NCBI RefSeq assembly: GCF_004122095.1
Contig: NZ_SAWZ01000012.1
Coordinates: 1-64,000 of the forward strand
Length of the DNA: 64,000 nt
Reading direction: 5' to 3'
Origin: Pseudoxanthomonas composti
GTDB lineage: Bacteria; Pseudomonadota; Gammaproteobacteria; Xanthomonadales; Xanthomonadaceae
Made by a program: the position numbers and the translations under genes. The notes below the pieces were generated by a model. The model did not search any database and was not told the DNA's origin. It was given only the letters and a program-made list of their open reading frames with translations. Below, in pieces: positions 27,308 to 37,189 of this stretch (position 1 is the stretch's first letter; every line of letters starts with the position of its first letter).

Positions 27308-28414
27308 ATGTTGCGATCGAGCCTGTTCCTGACGGCCTGCATGGCCCTGACCCTGTCCTTTTCCGCCATGGCCCAGTCCACCCCGCTGAAACCCTTGCCG
27401 ACCGACCGACCGCTGGTGATCGGCCACCGCGGCGCCAGCGCGCTGCGCCCGGAGCACACGCTGGCCGCCTACGCCAAGGCCATCGAGGATGGCGCCGACT
27501 TCATCGAGCCCGACCTGGTCTCGACCCGCGACGGCGTGCTGGTCTCGCGACACGAGAACGAGATCGGCGGCACCACCGATGTGGCCGACCACCCGGAATT
27601 CGCTTCGCGTCGCACCACCAAGACCATCGACGGCCATGCCATCACCGGCTGGTTCACCGAAGACTTCACGCTGGCCGAGCTGAAGACCCTGCGCGCACGC
27701 GAGCGGCTGCCGCAGCTGCGCGGCACCGCCTACGACGGCCAGTTCCAGATCGTGACGCTGGAGGAGCTCATCGACTTCACCGCGGCCGAAGCGGCTGCGC
27801 GCGGCCGGGTGATCGGGCTGATTCCCGAGATCAAGCACCCGACCTATTTCCAGCAGCAGGGCCTGGCGATGGAGGCCGAGGTGCTGGCCACGCTGCAGGC
27901 GCATGCGTACACGCGCAGCGCGCCGGTGGTGATCCAGTCCTTCGAGGTGGACAACCTCAAGCGCCTGCACGCGCTGCTGGGCAACGCGCATCCCAACATC
28001 CGCCTGCTGCAGCTGATCAGCGCGCCGGATGAGCGCCCCGGCGATGTCATGGCCGCGGGCGGCAAGACCACTTACGCCCAGATGCTCACGCCGGCTGGCC
28101 TGAAGACCATCGCCCAGTACGCGCAGATCCTGGGGCCGGCCACGCGCACGCTGCTGCCGCTGGATGCGCAGGGCAGACTGGGCCAGCCCAACGAGATCAT
28201 CGCAGCCGCCCATGCCGCCGGGCTGCAGGTGCAGCCGTATACGTTTCGTCCGGAGAACGCCTTCCTGCCCAAGGACCTGCAGCATGGCCAGGACCAGGCT
28301 GCGCGCAACGCAGACGGCTCGGTCAAGGAGATGCGCGCCTTTATCGACGCGGGCGTGGATGGCTTTTTCACCGATGACCCGGCGCTGGGGCGCAAGGCCG
28401 TCGACGGGCGTTAG
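27308..28414 (+). CDS. glpQ: Periplasmic glycerophosphodiester phosphodiesterase
   Basis: Hydrolyses deacylated phospholipid head groups to glycerol-3-phosphate and an alcohol; 368 residues. A signal peptide (LFLTACMALTLSFSAMAQ) is followed by the GDPD TIM barrel. Catalytic and metal residues are seen in VIGHRGASALRPEHTL, DFIEPDLVSTRDGVLVSRHE and IPEIKHPTYF. The long insert after SRHENE is typical of the periplasmic GlpQ type. A TonB-dependent receptor gene follows 130 bp downstream, suggesting joint scavenging of glycerophosphodiesters. That link is inference. Confidence 0.92.
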   Translation: MLRSSLFLTACMALTLSFSAMAQSTPLKPLPTDRPLVIGHRGASALRPEHTLAAYAKAIEDGADFIEPDLVSTRDGVLVSRHENEIGGTTDVADHPEFASRRTTKTIDGHAITGWFTEDFTLAELKTLRARERLPQLRGTAYDGQFQIVTLEELIDFTAAEAAARGRVIGLIPEIKHPTYFQQQGLAMEAEVLATLQAHAYTRSAPVVIQSFEVDNLKRLHALLGNAHPNIRLLQLISAPDERPGDVMAAGGKTTYAQMLTPAGLKTIAQYAQILGPATRTLLPLDAQGRLGQPNEIIAAAHAAGLQVQPYTFRPENAFLPKDLQHGQDQAARNADGSVKEMRAFIDAGVDGFFTDDPALGRKAVDGR

Positions 28415-28544
28415 CGGGCAGCCGCGCGGCAGATTGCGGCGCGGTGTCAAAAGCATTTCATATTCGGCCTGCATGGTGGGGGGGATCGCGAGCGCTGCGC
28501 TGTCGGCGCATCGCCACTTCCCCCCACTGCTCCTCCCCAACACC

Positions 28545-30833
28545 ATGCACATTCGCCCGCTGTCACTCGCCGTGGCGCTCGCCCTGAGCGCCGCCCACGC
28601 CCATGCGCAGGATGCATCCACCAATACGCCCGATGGCAGCGACAGCGCGCGCACGCTGGACGCGGTCTCGGTCATCGGCGCCGGCGAAACCCGCCAGGTC
28701 CAGCGCATCACCGAGGTGGACAAGCAGGTCCTGCCGCCCGGCACCAGCGGACAGAAGATCCTGGACCGCCTGCCCGGCGTGTCGGTGCAGTCCAACGACC
28801 CGTTCGGCGCCAATGAAGAGTCGCAGACCATCAGCCTGCGCGGCTTCGACAAGAGCCGCCTGGGCTATACGCTCGATGGCATCCCGCTGGGCGACAACGC
28901 CTACGGCAACTACAACGGCCTGAGCATCGCGCGTGCGTTGATTGCCGAGAACCTGGCCGGTGTAGAGCTGTCCGAGGGCATCGGCTCGCTGGGCGTGGCG
29001 TCCACCAGCAACCTTGGCGGCACCATCCAGTACTTCTCGCAGGACCCGGCCAGCACCTTCGGCGGACGCATCGCCCAGACCGTGGGCAGCGACAGCCAGA
29101 ACCGCAGCTTCCTGCGCGTGGACACCGGCGACCTCAATGGTTTTGCCGCCTACGTCTCCGGCGTGCATCAGGAGGCAGACATGTGGGCCGCGCCGCACCA
29201 GAACCAGACCACCAGGCAGTTCAACGCCAAGGCGGTGTGGAACGTGGGCGAGCATCGCTTCGGCGCCTTCGCCGCCACCTCGCGCGTGAGCCAGGCCAAC
29301 TACGCCTACCTGTCCAAGAGCATGCTGGCGCGCGGCCTGGGCTGGGACTGGAACATCTATGCGCCGGACTGGAACCGCGCCGTGGCCGCCGCCTACTGCG
29401 CGCCCGCCACCTACGACGCGACGCGCTGCGCCTTCAGCGGCGGCGTGAACAGCATCGACGATGCCTACTACCAGTCGCGCGCCCTGCGCGATGACAACCT
29501 GTACGCGCTGGATGCGGACATCGCCCTGGGCCAGACCAGCCACCTCAAGCTGCTCGGCTACCACCACGAGAACCGCGGCCAGGGCCACTGGTGGGCGCCG
29601 GGCCAGCGCTCCAACCCGGGCACGCCGCAGGAGCTGCCGATCTCCATCCGCTCCACCAACTATTCCATCAACCGCCAGGGCCTGACCGCGGCCTTGAACT
29701 GGCAGTGGGGCATCCACGAGCTGCAGGCCGGGCTGTGGTACGAGCGCAACGACCACAACGTCGAGCGCAACTTCTACTGGATCGATGGCCCGTTCCTGGA
29801 CGATGGCTATCTCAACCATCCCGACCGGCGCCTGTTCGACCAGGATTTCGACATCCGCACGCGGCAGTTCTTCGTGCAGGACCGCATGCGCTTCCTGGAC
29901 GAGCGCCTCACCGTCGATGTCGGCCTGAAGAGCCCGCGCACGGAGATGACCGCCTTCGCCAAGCCCGGTACCGAGACCCAATACGCCAGCGGCACCCTGA
30001 TCGCCAAGGAGAACGTGCTGCCGCAGGCCGGCGTGGGCTTCAAGCTTTCGCCGGGCCAGGAAGTGTTCGCCTCCTATGCGGAGAACATCGCGGCCTTCGT
30101 CGGCGGTGGCAGCGGCGGTCCGCTGCAGGTCTCCCCCGCGTCCTTCGCCGCCAGTGCCGGACTGCAGCCGGAGAAGTCGCGCACCTTCGAAGCCGGCTGG
30201 CGCGTGTTCGGCGATACCTACCAGGCCTCGCTGGCGGCCTACCACGTGCTGTTCGACAACCGCCTGCTCTCGCTCAATCCCTGCGCCAGCATCGAGGTCG
30301 GTACGCGTCCGGAGTGCGTCACCCGCTTCATCAACGTCGGCTCGGTCAAGAGCAATGGCGCGGAGCTGACCTTCATCCTCAAGCCGGTCCAGGGGCTGGA
30401 GTGGTACAACGCGCTGTCCTGGAACAGGACCACCTACGAGGACGACTACGTCTCCGGCGGCGAGGTGGTGCCGGTGGCCGGCAAGATCACCGTGGACACG
30501 CCGCAGCAGATGGCTTCCAGCGAGCTGAGCTGGCGCCAGGGCGGCTGGAACGTCAGCCTGCGCGGCAAGTACACCGGCAAGCGCTACTACACCTATACCA
30601 ACGACCAGTCGGTGCCGGGCGTGACCACCTTCGACTTCGGCACCGGCTACGACTTCGGCGCCGGCCTGGGCCTGCAGAACCTGCGCGTGGCCCTGAACGT
30701 GACCAACCTGACCGACAAGCGCTACGCCGGCCAGCTGAGCTCGTTCGCGCCGACCGACCCGGCCGGGACCCGCTACGCCATCCATGCCAGCGCGCCGCGG
30801 CAGGTGTTCTTGACCCTGTCGGCCGAGTTCTAG
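28545..30833 (+). CDS. TonB-dependent outer-membrane receptor
   Basis: A 762-residue outer-membrane transporter from ATG 28545. The signal peptide (SLAVALALSAAHAHAQ) is followed by a plug domain (GQKILDRLPGVSVQSNDPFG, ISLRGFDKSRLGYTLDGIPL) and a 22-strand-type barrel that ends in FLTLSAEF with the terminal Phe required for assembly. The plug resembles the FecA/iron-citrate branch, but the substrate is not evident. Following glpQ, it may import phosphodiester-derived or other phosphate compounds. The 130-bp upstream gap holds an AT-rich stretch near 28450-28470 but no operator I can name. Confidence 0.85.
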   Translation: MHIRPLSLAVALALSAAHAHAQDASTNTPDGSDSARTLDAVSVIGAGETRQVQRITEVDKQVLPPGTSGQKILDRLPGVSVQSNDPFGANEESQTISLRGFDKSRLGYTLDGIPLGDNAYGNYNGLSIARALIAENLAGVELSEGIGSLGVASTSNLGGTIQYFSQDPASTFGGRIAQTVGSDSQNRSFLRVDTGDLNGFAAYVSGVHQEADMWAAPHQNQTTRQFNAKAVWNVGEHRFGAFAATSRVSQANYAYLSKSMLARGLGWDWNIYAPDWNRAVAAAYCAPATYDATRCAFSGGVNSIDDAYYQSRALRDDNLYALDADIALGQTSHLKLLGYHHENRGQGHWWAPGQRSNPGTPQELPISIRSTNYSINRQGLTAALNWQWGIHELQAGLWYERNDHNVERNFYWIDGPFLDDGYLNHPDRRLFDQDFDIRTRQFFVQDRMRFLDERLTVDVGLKSPRTEMTAFAKPGTETQYASGTLIAKENVLPQAGVGFKLSPGQEVFASYAENIAAFVGGGSGGPLQVSPASFAASAGLQPEKSRTFEAGWRVFGDTYQASLAAYHVLFDNRLLSLNPCASIEVGTRPECVTRFINVGSVKSNGAELTFILKPVQGLEWYNALSWNRTTYEDDYVSGGEVVPVAGKITVDTPQQMASSELSWRQGGWNVSLRGKYTGKRYYTYTNDQSVPGVTTFDFGTGYDFGAGLGLQNLRVALNVTNLTDKRYAGQLSSFAPTDPAGTRYAIHASAPRQVFLTLSAEF

Positions 30834-30867
30834 GGCGGCAGGCGCCCGGTCTGAGGCGGCTTGCTTG

Positions 30868-30898
30868 AGCCGCGGTCCGGCAGGGCCGCGGCTTTTTT
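30868..30898 (+). terminator. Intrinsic terminator after the TonB receptor
   Basis: Stem AGCCGCGG / CCGCGGCT with a 10-nt loop and six Ts directly after, about 35 bp past the receptor stop. Confidence 0.8.
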
Positions 30899-30916
30899 GC
30901 GTTCGCTTGGGGCCAG

Positions 30917-31022
30917 GAACGAGTGGAGAGGAACGAGGAACGAGACAAGCGCGCGCCTGGCTGCTCTCACTCGTTCCTCGTTTCTCGTTCCTCGTTTCTC
31001 GTTCCTCGTTTCTCGTTTCTCG
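30917..31022. repeat. Heptamer tandem repeat (TTYCTCG)7 with inverted partner
   Basis: Seven perfect-period heptamers alternating TTCCTCG and TTTCTCG run from 30974 to 31022. The complementary motif (CGAGGAA, CGAGACA, GAGAGGAA) is upstream at about 30917-30946, so the transcript can fold into a long imperfect hairpin. The array lies between the receptor terminator and the kinase-like gene. Copy number of such arrays usually varies between strains. Confidence 0.8.
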
Positions 31023-31173
31023 TTTCTGCGGAGAGCTCAGCACCGACCCGCCCGATGAATGGAACGCTCCGTCCAGCCAACCGCTCGCCCGGACTGTCGG
31101 AAAAACGTTAAAATTAGTTGCCGAGACAAACGGTTTAGTAATTGGCCTGTCATCTTCAGGCCGGACAGCAGTG

Positions 31174-31830
31174 ATGAACGCCTCTTTGATCCCGACCCGC
31201 CAAGGGTCCTACCTTCCGATCTCCGCCCGCATGCTCAAGCGCGGCGAACGCGTCCTGGAACCGGACGTCTATGTCACCCCTTACCAGGGCCAGCCCGTGG
31301 TGGTGAAGGACTACCGCCGCTATCGCGGCACGCCGATGGCCTTGCCTGCCCGCCTGCTGGTCTGGCGCGAAGCCCGCATCCTGCGGCGCCTGCGCGGCTG
31401 GCGGCATGCGCCGGTGTTGCTGGGTTCGGCCGGCCTGCTGCTGGGCATGGAGTTCGTCGCCGGCAGCGCCCTCAGCGGCGAGGCCGAGATGCTCACCGAG
31501 TCCCTGTTCCGCCAGCTACGCGGGGTGGTCGCGCGGCTGCATGCCGACGGCATCCTGCACAACGATCTGCACACCTCCAACTTCATGCTCGCCGGCGGCA
31601 CCCTGGTGCTGCTGGACTACGCCTCGGCCCTGCGCCTGCCGCGCTGGATGCTGCGCCTGCCGTTGTTGCGCGAGTTCCGTCGCGCCGACCTGGCCAATGC
31701 CCTGCGCATCCAGAAGCGCCTGACCGGCCGCCACTTCGGCGGTGCGCGCGCCGAGCTGCTGGCCCCGCCCACCTGGGTCAGCGCCACGCGCGAGCGCTGG
31801 AAGCGGTTCTATCGCTGGGCCAAGGCCTGA
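31174..31830 (+). CDS. Lipopolysaccharide-kinase-like protein (InaA/Kdo-kinase fold)
   Basis: A 218-residue eukaryotic-type-kinase-fold protein. A short N-lobe (PYQGQPVVVKDYRRYRG; Lys in VVVKDY is the likely ATP lysine) is followed by the catalytic loop LHADGILHNDLHTSNFML (His-x-Asp...Asn) and the metal Asp in VLLDYASALRL. The C-terminus is basic (RERWKRFYRWAKA). Relatives phosphorylate LPS core sugars (KdkA, WaaP/InaA). No LPS core genes are adjacent, so the substrate is uncertain. ATG 31174 is preferred; the open frame further upstream runs through the heptamer repeats and is not coding. Confidence 0.75.
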   Translation: MNASLIPTRQGSYLPISARMLKRGERVLEPDVYVTPYQGQPVVVKDYRRYRGTPMALPARLLVWREARILRRLRGWRHAPVLLGSAGLLLGMEFVAGSALSGEAEMLTESLFRQLRGVVARLHADGILHNDLHTSNFMLAGGTLVLLDYASALRLPRWMLRLPLLREFRRADLANALRIQKRLTGRHFGGARAELLAPPTWVSATRERWKRFYRWAKA

Positions 31831-31899
31831 ACGCTGCCGGCGGCGCCCTGCGCCGCCCGTGTGTGCGCCGGCAACCGGCGCGGTCGGGTCCAGACGGCC

Positions 31900-32687
<788 letters not shown>

Positions 32688-32701
32688 GCGGAGCTTCCCC
32701 C

Positions 32702-34216
32702 ATGAGTCTTGCCCTGGTGCACAGCCGTGCACGGGCCGGCGTGCGCGCACCTGCGGTCCGGGTGGAAGTGCACCTGTCCGGTGGTCTGCCCTGCACGCAG
32801 ATCGTCGGCCTGCCCGAGGCGGCCGTGCGTGAGTCGCGCGACCGCGTGCGTGCGGCGATCCTGTGCGCGCAGTTCGAATTTCCCGCCCGCCGCATCACCG
32901 TCAATCTGGCGCCCGCCGACCTGCCCAAGGAAGGCGGCCGCTTCGACCTGCCCATCGCCCTGGGCATCCTGGCCGCCAGCGGGCAGATCGACCGGCAGGC
33001 GCTGGCCGAGTGGGAATTCATCGGCGAGCTGGGGCTGACCGGCCAGCTGCGCGCGGTCGATGGCGTGTTGCCTGCCGCCCTGGCAGCGGCGGCGGCCCAG
33101 CGACGGCTGATGGTGCCGGCCGAAAGCGGCGCCGAAGCGGCGCTGGCGCGGGAGGGCAACGCCTGCACCGCGCGCACCCTGCTGGAGGTCTGCGCCACGC
33201 TCAACGGCACCCGCGAGCCCGTGCCGGCCCAGCCGCAATCGGTCCAACCCGTGCCGCTGCCGGACATGGCCGATGTGCGCGGGCAGGCGCAGGCGCGCCG
33301 TGCGCTGGAAGTGGCCGCGGCCGGCGGGCACCACCTGCTGTTCGTCGGCAGCCCCGGCTGCGGCAAGACCCTGCTGGCCTCGCGCCTGCCCGGCATCCTG
33401 CCCGAAGCCAGCGAGGACGAAGCGCTGGAGTCGGCGGCCATCGCCTCGGTCAGCGGACAGGGGCTGGACCCGGCGCGCTGGCGACAGCGGCCCTACCGCG
33501 CGCCGCACCACACCGCCAGCGCGGTGTCCCTGGTGGGCGGGGGCGCGCAACCGCGTCCGGGCGAGATCTCGCTGGCCCACAACGGCGTGTTGTTCCTGGA
33601 TGAGCTCACCGAGTGGGATCGCCGCGCGCTGGAAGTGCTGCGCGAGCCGCTGGAGTCCGGCACGGTCACCGTCTCGCGCGCGGCACGCAGCGCGGAGTTT
33701 CCCGCGCGCTTCCAGCTGGTGGCCGCGATGAACCCCTGCCCCTGCGGCTGGGCCGGCGATGCCAACGGACGCTGCCGCTGCAGCCGCGATGCGATCAACC
33801 GCTACCGCAGCCGCATCTCCGGGCCACTGCTGGACCGCATCGACCTGCAGATCGAGGTCCCACGCCTGCCTTCGCAGGCGCTGCGGCCCGACGCGCCCGC
33901 CGGCGAGGACAGCGCAGCCATCCGCGCCCGCGTGGTCCTGGCGCGGCAACGCCAGCTGGCGCGCGCCGGCGCGCTCAATGCGCACCTGAGCCAATCCGAG
34001 ACCTTCGCCAGCTGCCGCCTGGCCCCGGGCGACCAGGAGTTGCTGGAACGCGCGATCGACCGCCTGCAGCTCTCCGCGCGCACCATGCAGCGCATCCTGC
34101 GGGTCTCGCGCACCATCGCCGACCTGGCCGGCGCAGCGCAGATCGACACATCACACCTGACCGAAGCCCTGGGCTATCGCCGCATCGACCAGCGCGGTGA
34201 GGCGCATGCGGCGTAG
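32702..34216 (+). CDS. comM: ComM/YifB family Mg-chelatase-like AAA+ ATPase (branch-migration helicase)
   Basis: A 504-residue protein. An N-terminal Lon-protease-like ChlI domain (LPCTQIVGLPEAAVRESRDR, ITVNLAPADLPKEGGRFDLP) is followed by an AAA+ core with Walker A GSPGCGKTLLASRLPG near residue 215 and Walker B FLDELTEW. A C-terminal Mg-chelatase extension ends with the sensor-2 region ARTMQRILRVSRTIADL. In naturally competent bacteria ComM drives branch migration during integration of transforming DNA. It follows ubiK. Two hairpins follow, and then the AT-rich island begins. Confidence 0.93.
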   Translation: MSLALVHSRARAGVRAPAVRVEVHLSGGLPCTQIVGLPEAAVRESRDRVRAAILCAQFEFPARRITVNLAPADLPKEGGRFDLPIALGILAASGQIDRQALAEWEFIGELGLTGQLRAVDGVLPAALAAAAAQRRLMVPAESGAEAALAREGNACTARTLLEVCATLNGTREPVPAQPQSVQPVPLPDMADVRGQAQARRALEVAAAGGHHLLFVGSPGCGKTLLASRLPGILPEASEDEALESAAIASVSGQGLDPARWRQRPYRAPHHTASAVSLVGGGAQPRPGEISLAHNGVLFLDELTEWDRRALEVLREPLESGTVTVSRAARSAEFPARFQLVAAMNPCPCGWAGDANGRCRCSRDAINRYRSRISGPLLDRIDLQIEVPRLPSQALRPDAPAGEDSAAIRARVVLARQRQLARAGALNAHLSQSETFASCRLAPGDQELLERAIDRLQLSARTMQRILRVSRTIADLAGAAQIDTSHLTEALGYRRIDQRGEAHAA

Positions 34217-34277
34217 CCGCAAATCACAGCGCGCGACGAACGTTTGATCCAAACTCTCTACTACTCGGCAACTTTCA

Positions 34278-34341
34278 TTCAGTGCATCGAAGGCACTGAA
34301 GGTAAGGAACGCAGAGGTGTGGCAATCGCCACACCTCTGCG
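34278..34341. terminator. Double hairpin between comM and the convergent amidase
   Basis: The first stem is TTCAGTGC/GCACTGAA (34278-34300). The second is a perfect 14-bp stem, CGCAGAGGTGTGGC / GCCACACCTCTGCG, with a 4-nt loop (34310-34341). No long T-tract follows on either side, but the position between convergent genes suggests a bidirectional transcription end. The rest of 34217-34432 shows no gene. Confidence 0.6.
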
Positions 34342-34432
34342 CCTAATAACACATCGAGCGGACAGCGACAGACCTACATAACGAGGCGTTTTCTTAGAAT
34401 CTTTACTGCCGACCAGACGTCAAGCAGCCACG

Positions 34433-36020
34433 CTACACAACCTTACATGTCACAGTTGATTCCACTGCCGGTGCGAAGACCCCGTCAGCGTCGTAGATCT
34501 TCGAACTCACCGTGTGCGTCGCGCTACTTGGGCCACCGGAACCACAACCGAACGTCCAGTACAGCTTGCCGTCGACGAGCGAAACCGTACGACCCTTTGT
34601 TCCACGGCAGGTATAACCGTCTGCACACTGCACGATTTCGACGTTCACCTTCAATGCCCCCCCGCGGTTCTCCTGTGTACGTGAAGTACACCGGAACTTT
34701 AGTTCCTTTAGGACCGGACGCTGGCCCTACGGATGCCACTGAAAACGGGGCACAGCTTTTCCCCTCCTTGTACATTCGATATCCCTTCTCAACCCCACGC
34801 ATCGCGGCCGCACGAAAGCTTGAGTTGCGAAGGAGAGCTGAATCCTCGCTATTGCTGTGGAAGCCCACCTCGACAAGTGCCGTTGCCATCGCAGCTTCGC
34901 GCACTTCGCCATAGCTATCACCCGATCTAACACCCACGCGAATGGGATAACTCGCGTAATCGGGGAGTTGCGTGATCTGTTCTTTGAGGTAGCAATGGAT
35001 GTTATTGGCTAGCTGGGTGGAAGCTGGATCGCTCAGATTTGTAACTACAGTCGCGCCGCGGGCCGTCGCACCAGCAGCATCCGTATGAAGGGAGATCATT
35101 GTTTCTGCATTGATGTAGTTGGCGTATTCCGGCCTGGAGCGAATGTCATCATCATATTCGCGCAGGTTTGAGCGCTCTGGCTGCTTACGCGAGGGGGAAC
35201 CATTAGGGAACTTGTTCCAGATCGTTGCGCCAAGCTCGGGATAAATTCGCTTTAAGTAATAGCGTGACCCAAGCGCCGCCCAACTCAATCCGCTTGCTGG
35301 ATCTTGCGTGGTATTGGTAATGTCACGGGTATGCTTGACGCTGGTGACCGTTGAGGCGCTGCGGTCAGCAAGGTAACTCGCCAAGCGAGAGGAGTAGCCT
35401 GGCGTTACCGTATCCTCGTAGACATTGGTGGTTCCCGCGTAAGGGGTTGGACGCTGGTACCGCCATGTTTCATCAGCATGATGCAGATACTTCCCGTGCC
35501 CCGGATTAAGCACAACGAGCCCGGCGACAGGGGCCGCGACAGCCTGGTTTTCAAGGGCCGCCGCCCTCTGCTTTTTCAGGTACGCAGGCGGATAGATTTC
35601 TCGAAGCTCCTTACCGCCAATCCTAACTTTGATGTAGTTGAACCTCACAACATTGCCAAGCAACTCGTAGCCCTCGTTCTCAACCTCTCTCACCAGCTCG
35701 CCGAAATCTTCTGTGAACTCACTTGCGCCTCTAGGAAGATAGCTCGCATCTAAGTCAATCCACACCACTCCTGTTTCAGCGTCTGGAGTAACTTTGACTA
35801 GGACCTGTTTGGCTTGCCCTGCAATGCGCTTCTGCCCGTCAACAAAAGCTTGCAACTCAGGCTCAATTTCCTGAGCTACAGCACCACGATTCTTGGCGGT
35901 GAGGTTGGGAAGATCAGGATTAGCGCCTGCTTGGGCGAGGGCTCCAAAACTGAGCACACCCCCCACCAAAAATATTAATGCGGCAACGACAAACGTTGAC
36001 TCTTTCCTTGCGTGCATCAT
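34433..36020 (-). pseudogene. Secreted N-acetylmuramoyl-L-alanine amidase (Amidase_3), frameshifted near the 3' end
   Basis: A signal peptide (TFVVAALIFLVGGVLSFGALAQ) is followed by a ~150-residue N-terminal region and an Amidase_3 zinc domain. Its residues are intact: NPGHG, NVYEDTV, ISLHTDAAG and ALVEVGFHSN. A C-terminal Ig-like module starts at SVGPASGPKGTKVPVYFTYTG. There the frame breaks: as read, the protein diverges after GEPRG and stops at 34524 (498 aa). The module continues in another frame (LKVNVEIVQCADGYTCRG to 34433). One G fewer in the minus-strand G7 run (34663-34657) restores a 528-residue protein. The catalytic domain would survive. The start is ATG 36020, with AAAGGA upstream. 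The gene is visibly AT-richer than its neighbours. Confidence 0.8.
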
Positions 36021-36310
36021 GCACCGTCCTTTGCTGTCATCATTGACCTCAGAAACGTGAGGCCGACGTCCCCTGCTCCTCCTTGCAACCACATGATCCG
36101 TCGTGGTGGTTGTATTAGTTCCCGTGGCGTGCCAAGAACTTGAGCTTGTCTCAAGTTGACCATCCCATTCCCCAATCAGCAAGTCAACGACCTCACTAGG
36201 GAACCCCTGAACAAGTCGGTCTTTTGAGCGACACGATCGGCATCTAACCCTGGCGCGATGCGATGACGCAGCTGAGCTTTTCCGATGCCGAGCATGAAAG
36301 GCGGCGGTCG
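36021..36310. other. AT-rich leader region upstream of the amidase gene
   Basis: About 240 bp of AT-richer DNA with no supported gene. On the minus strand it has a CTTGAG/CTCAAG palindrome (around 36150) and a CAACCAC/GTGGTTG pair (around 36090-36120), possibly a structured leader. Base composition returns to the local norm near 36265, marking the island edge. An inverted-repeat insertion-sequence end was looked for and not confirmed. Confidence 0.4.
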
Positions 36311-37189
36311 TTAGCCTTCGTGCTCCGCCAGGAACTGGCCGATCAAGGCGTTGCAGCGGCGCGGGTGGGTGAAGGTCATGCCGTGCGAGGCGCCGGCGAT
36401 GGTGTGGCGGCGCGCATCGGGCAGCCAGGCCGACAGGGCTGCGGCGTTGTCGCGGTATTGCGCAGGACTGAGCGCGCCGTCCAGCAGCAGCACCGGCAGC
36501 TCCAGCGCGCGCGCATCGGCCTGTCGGAATGGCGGCAGCGCGTCGGCCAGTTGCGGCGCCAGGGTGGCGGCGTTGTCGCGCACCATGTTGCGGAAGGCTT
36601 CGCTGCTGCGCTTCCACGCGCCGGGCTGACTGACCGAATCGACGAAGCACGCCAGTCCGGCGTCCCGCTCGCCAGCGTCCAGCAGCGCCAGCGCCTGGGC
36701 GCGCAGCGCCTCGGCTTCCGCCGGCAGCCCGGCCTCCTGGGGCGCACCCGGGTCCAGCAGGGTCAGGCTGCGCACCCGCTGCGGCTGGGCGATCGCGGCC
36801 TGCCAGGCCACCGCCGCGCCGCGCGAATGGCCAATCAGGTGCGCGCGGTCCAAGCCGCAGGCTTGGATGAAGTCCAGCACCTGCTGCGCGTGCTGGCGCC
36901 AGCCGAAGGCGGGCAGCTGTGTGTCCGGCAGCGGCGGGTGGTAGTGGGCAAGGCTGGGCGCCAGCACTTCATGGCGGTCGGCCAGGCCGCGCAGCTGCGG
37001 CTCCCAGTAACGGAAGTCGCACAGCGCGCCATGCACGCAGACCACGGGCGAACCGCTGCCCGCGCTTGCGTAGGCGATCAACGTGCCATCGCCCAGCCGC
37101 TTCAGCCTGGCCTTGTCCGTCACGTCCGCACCTGTGCTGCCACGCCCGCCATTCCGCATCGAAAGGAACAGGATGCTAAGCAGCGCCAT
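36311..37189 (-). CDS. Alpha/beta hydrolase
   Basis: An alpha/beta hydrolase fold protein of about 292 residues from ATG 37189, or 282 from ATG 37159. The latter begins MRNGGRGSTGADV and would lack the short hydrophobic start MALLSILFLS. The core shows the oxyanion strand VVCVHGALCDFRYW, the nucleophile elbow LIGHSRGAAVAW (Ser), the acid near LLLDGALSP, and the catalytic His in GASHGMTFTHP. The family covers esterases, haloperoxidase-like and lactone hydrolases; the substrate is unknown. It stands alone between the AT-rich island and the repeat-bearing gap before aceA. Confidence 0.82.
   Translation of the reverse strand: MALLSILFLSMRNGGRGSTGADVTDKARLKRLGDGTLIAYASAGSGSPVVCVHGALCDFRYWEPQLRGLADRHEVLAPSLAHYHPPLPDTQLPAFGWRQHAQQVLDFIQACGLDRAHLIGHSRGAAVAWQAAIAQPQRVRSLTLLDPGAPQEAGLPAEAEALRAQALALLDAGERDAGLACFVDSVSQPGAWKRSSEAFRNMVRDNAATLAPQLADALPPFRQADARALELPVLLLDGALSPAQYRDNAAALSAWLPDARRHTIAGASHGMTFTHPRRCNALIGQFLAEHEG

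Noticed and set aside
28563-31043. 826-codon minus-strand open frame opposite the TonB receptor
   Set aside because: Antisense shadow; the plus strand has a complete receptor with signal peptide, plug and terminal Phe.
30865-31173. Long N-terminal extension of the LPS-kinase-like gene
   Set aside because: The frame stays open only because it crosses the terminator and the heptamer array; the conserved kinase start fits ATG 31174.
36150-36265. Insertion-sequence remnant at the right edge of the AT-rich island
   Set aside because: A stretch near 36195-36235 looked like an IS end, but no matching inverted repeat or transposase fragment was found on the other side.
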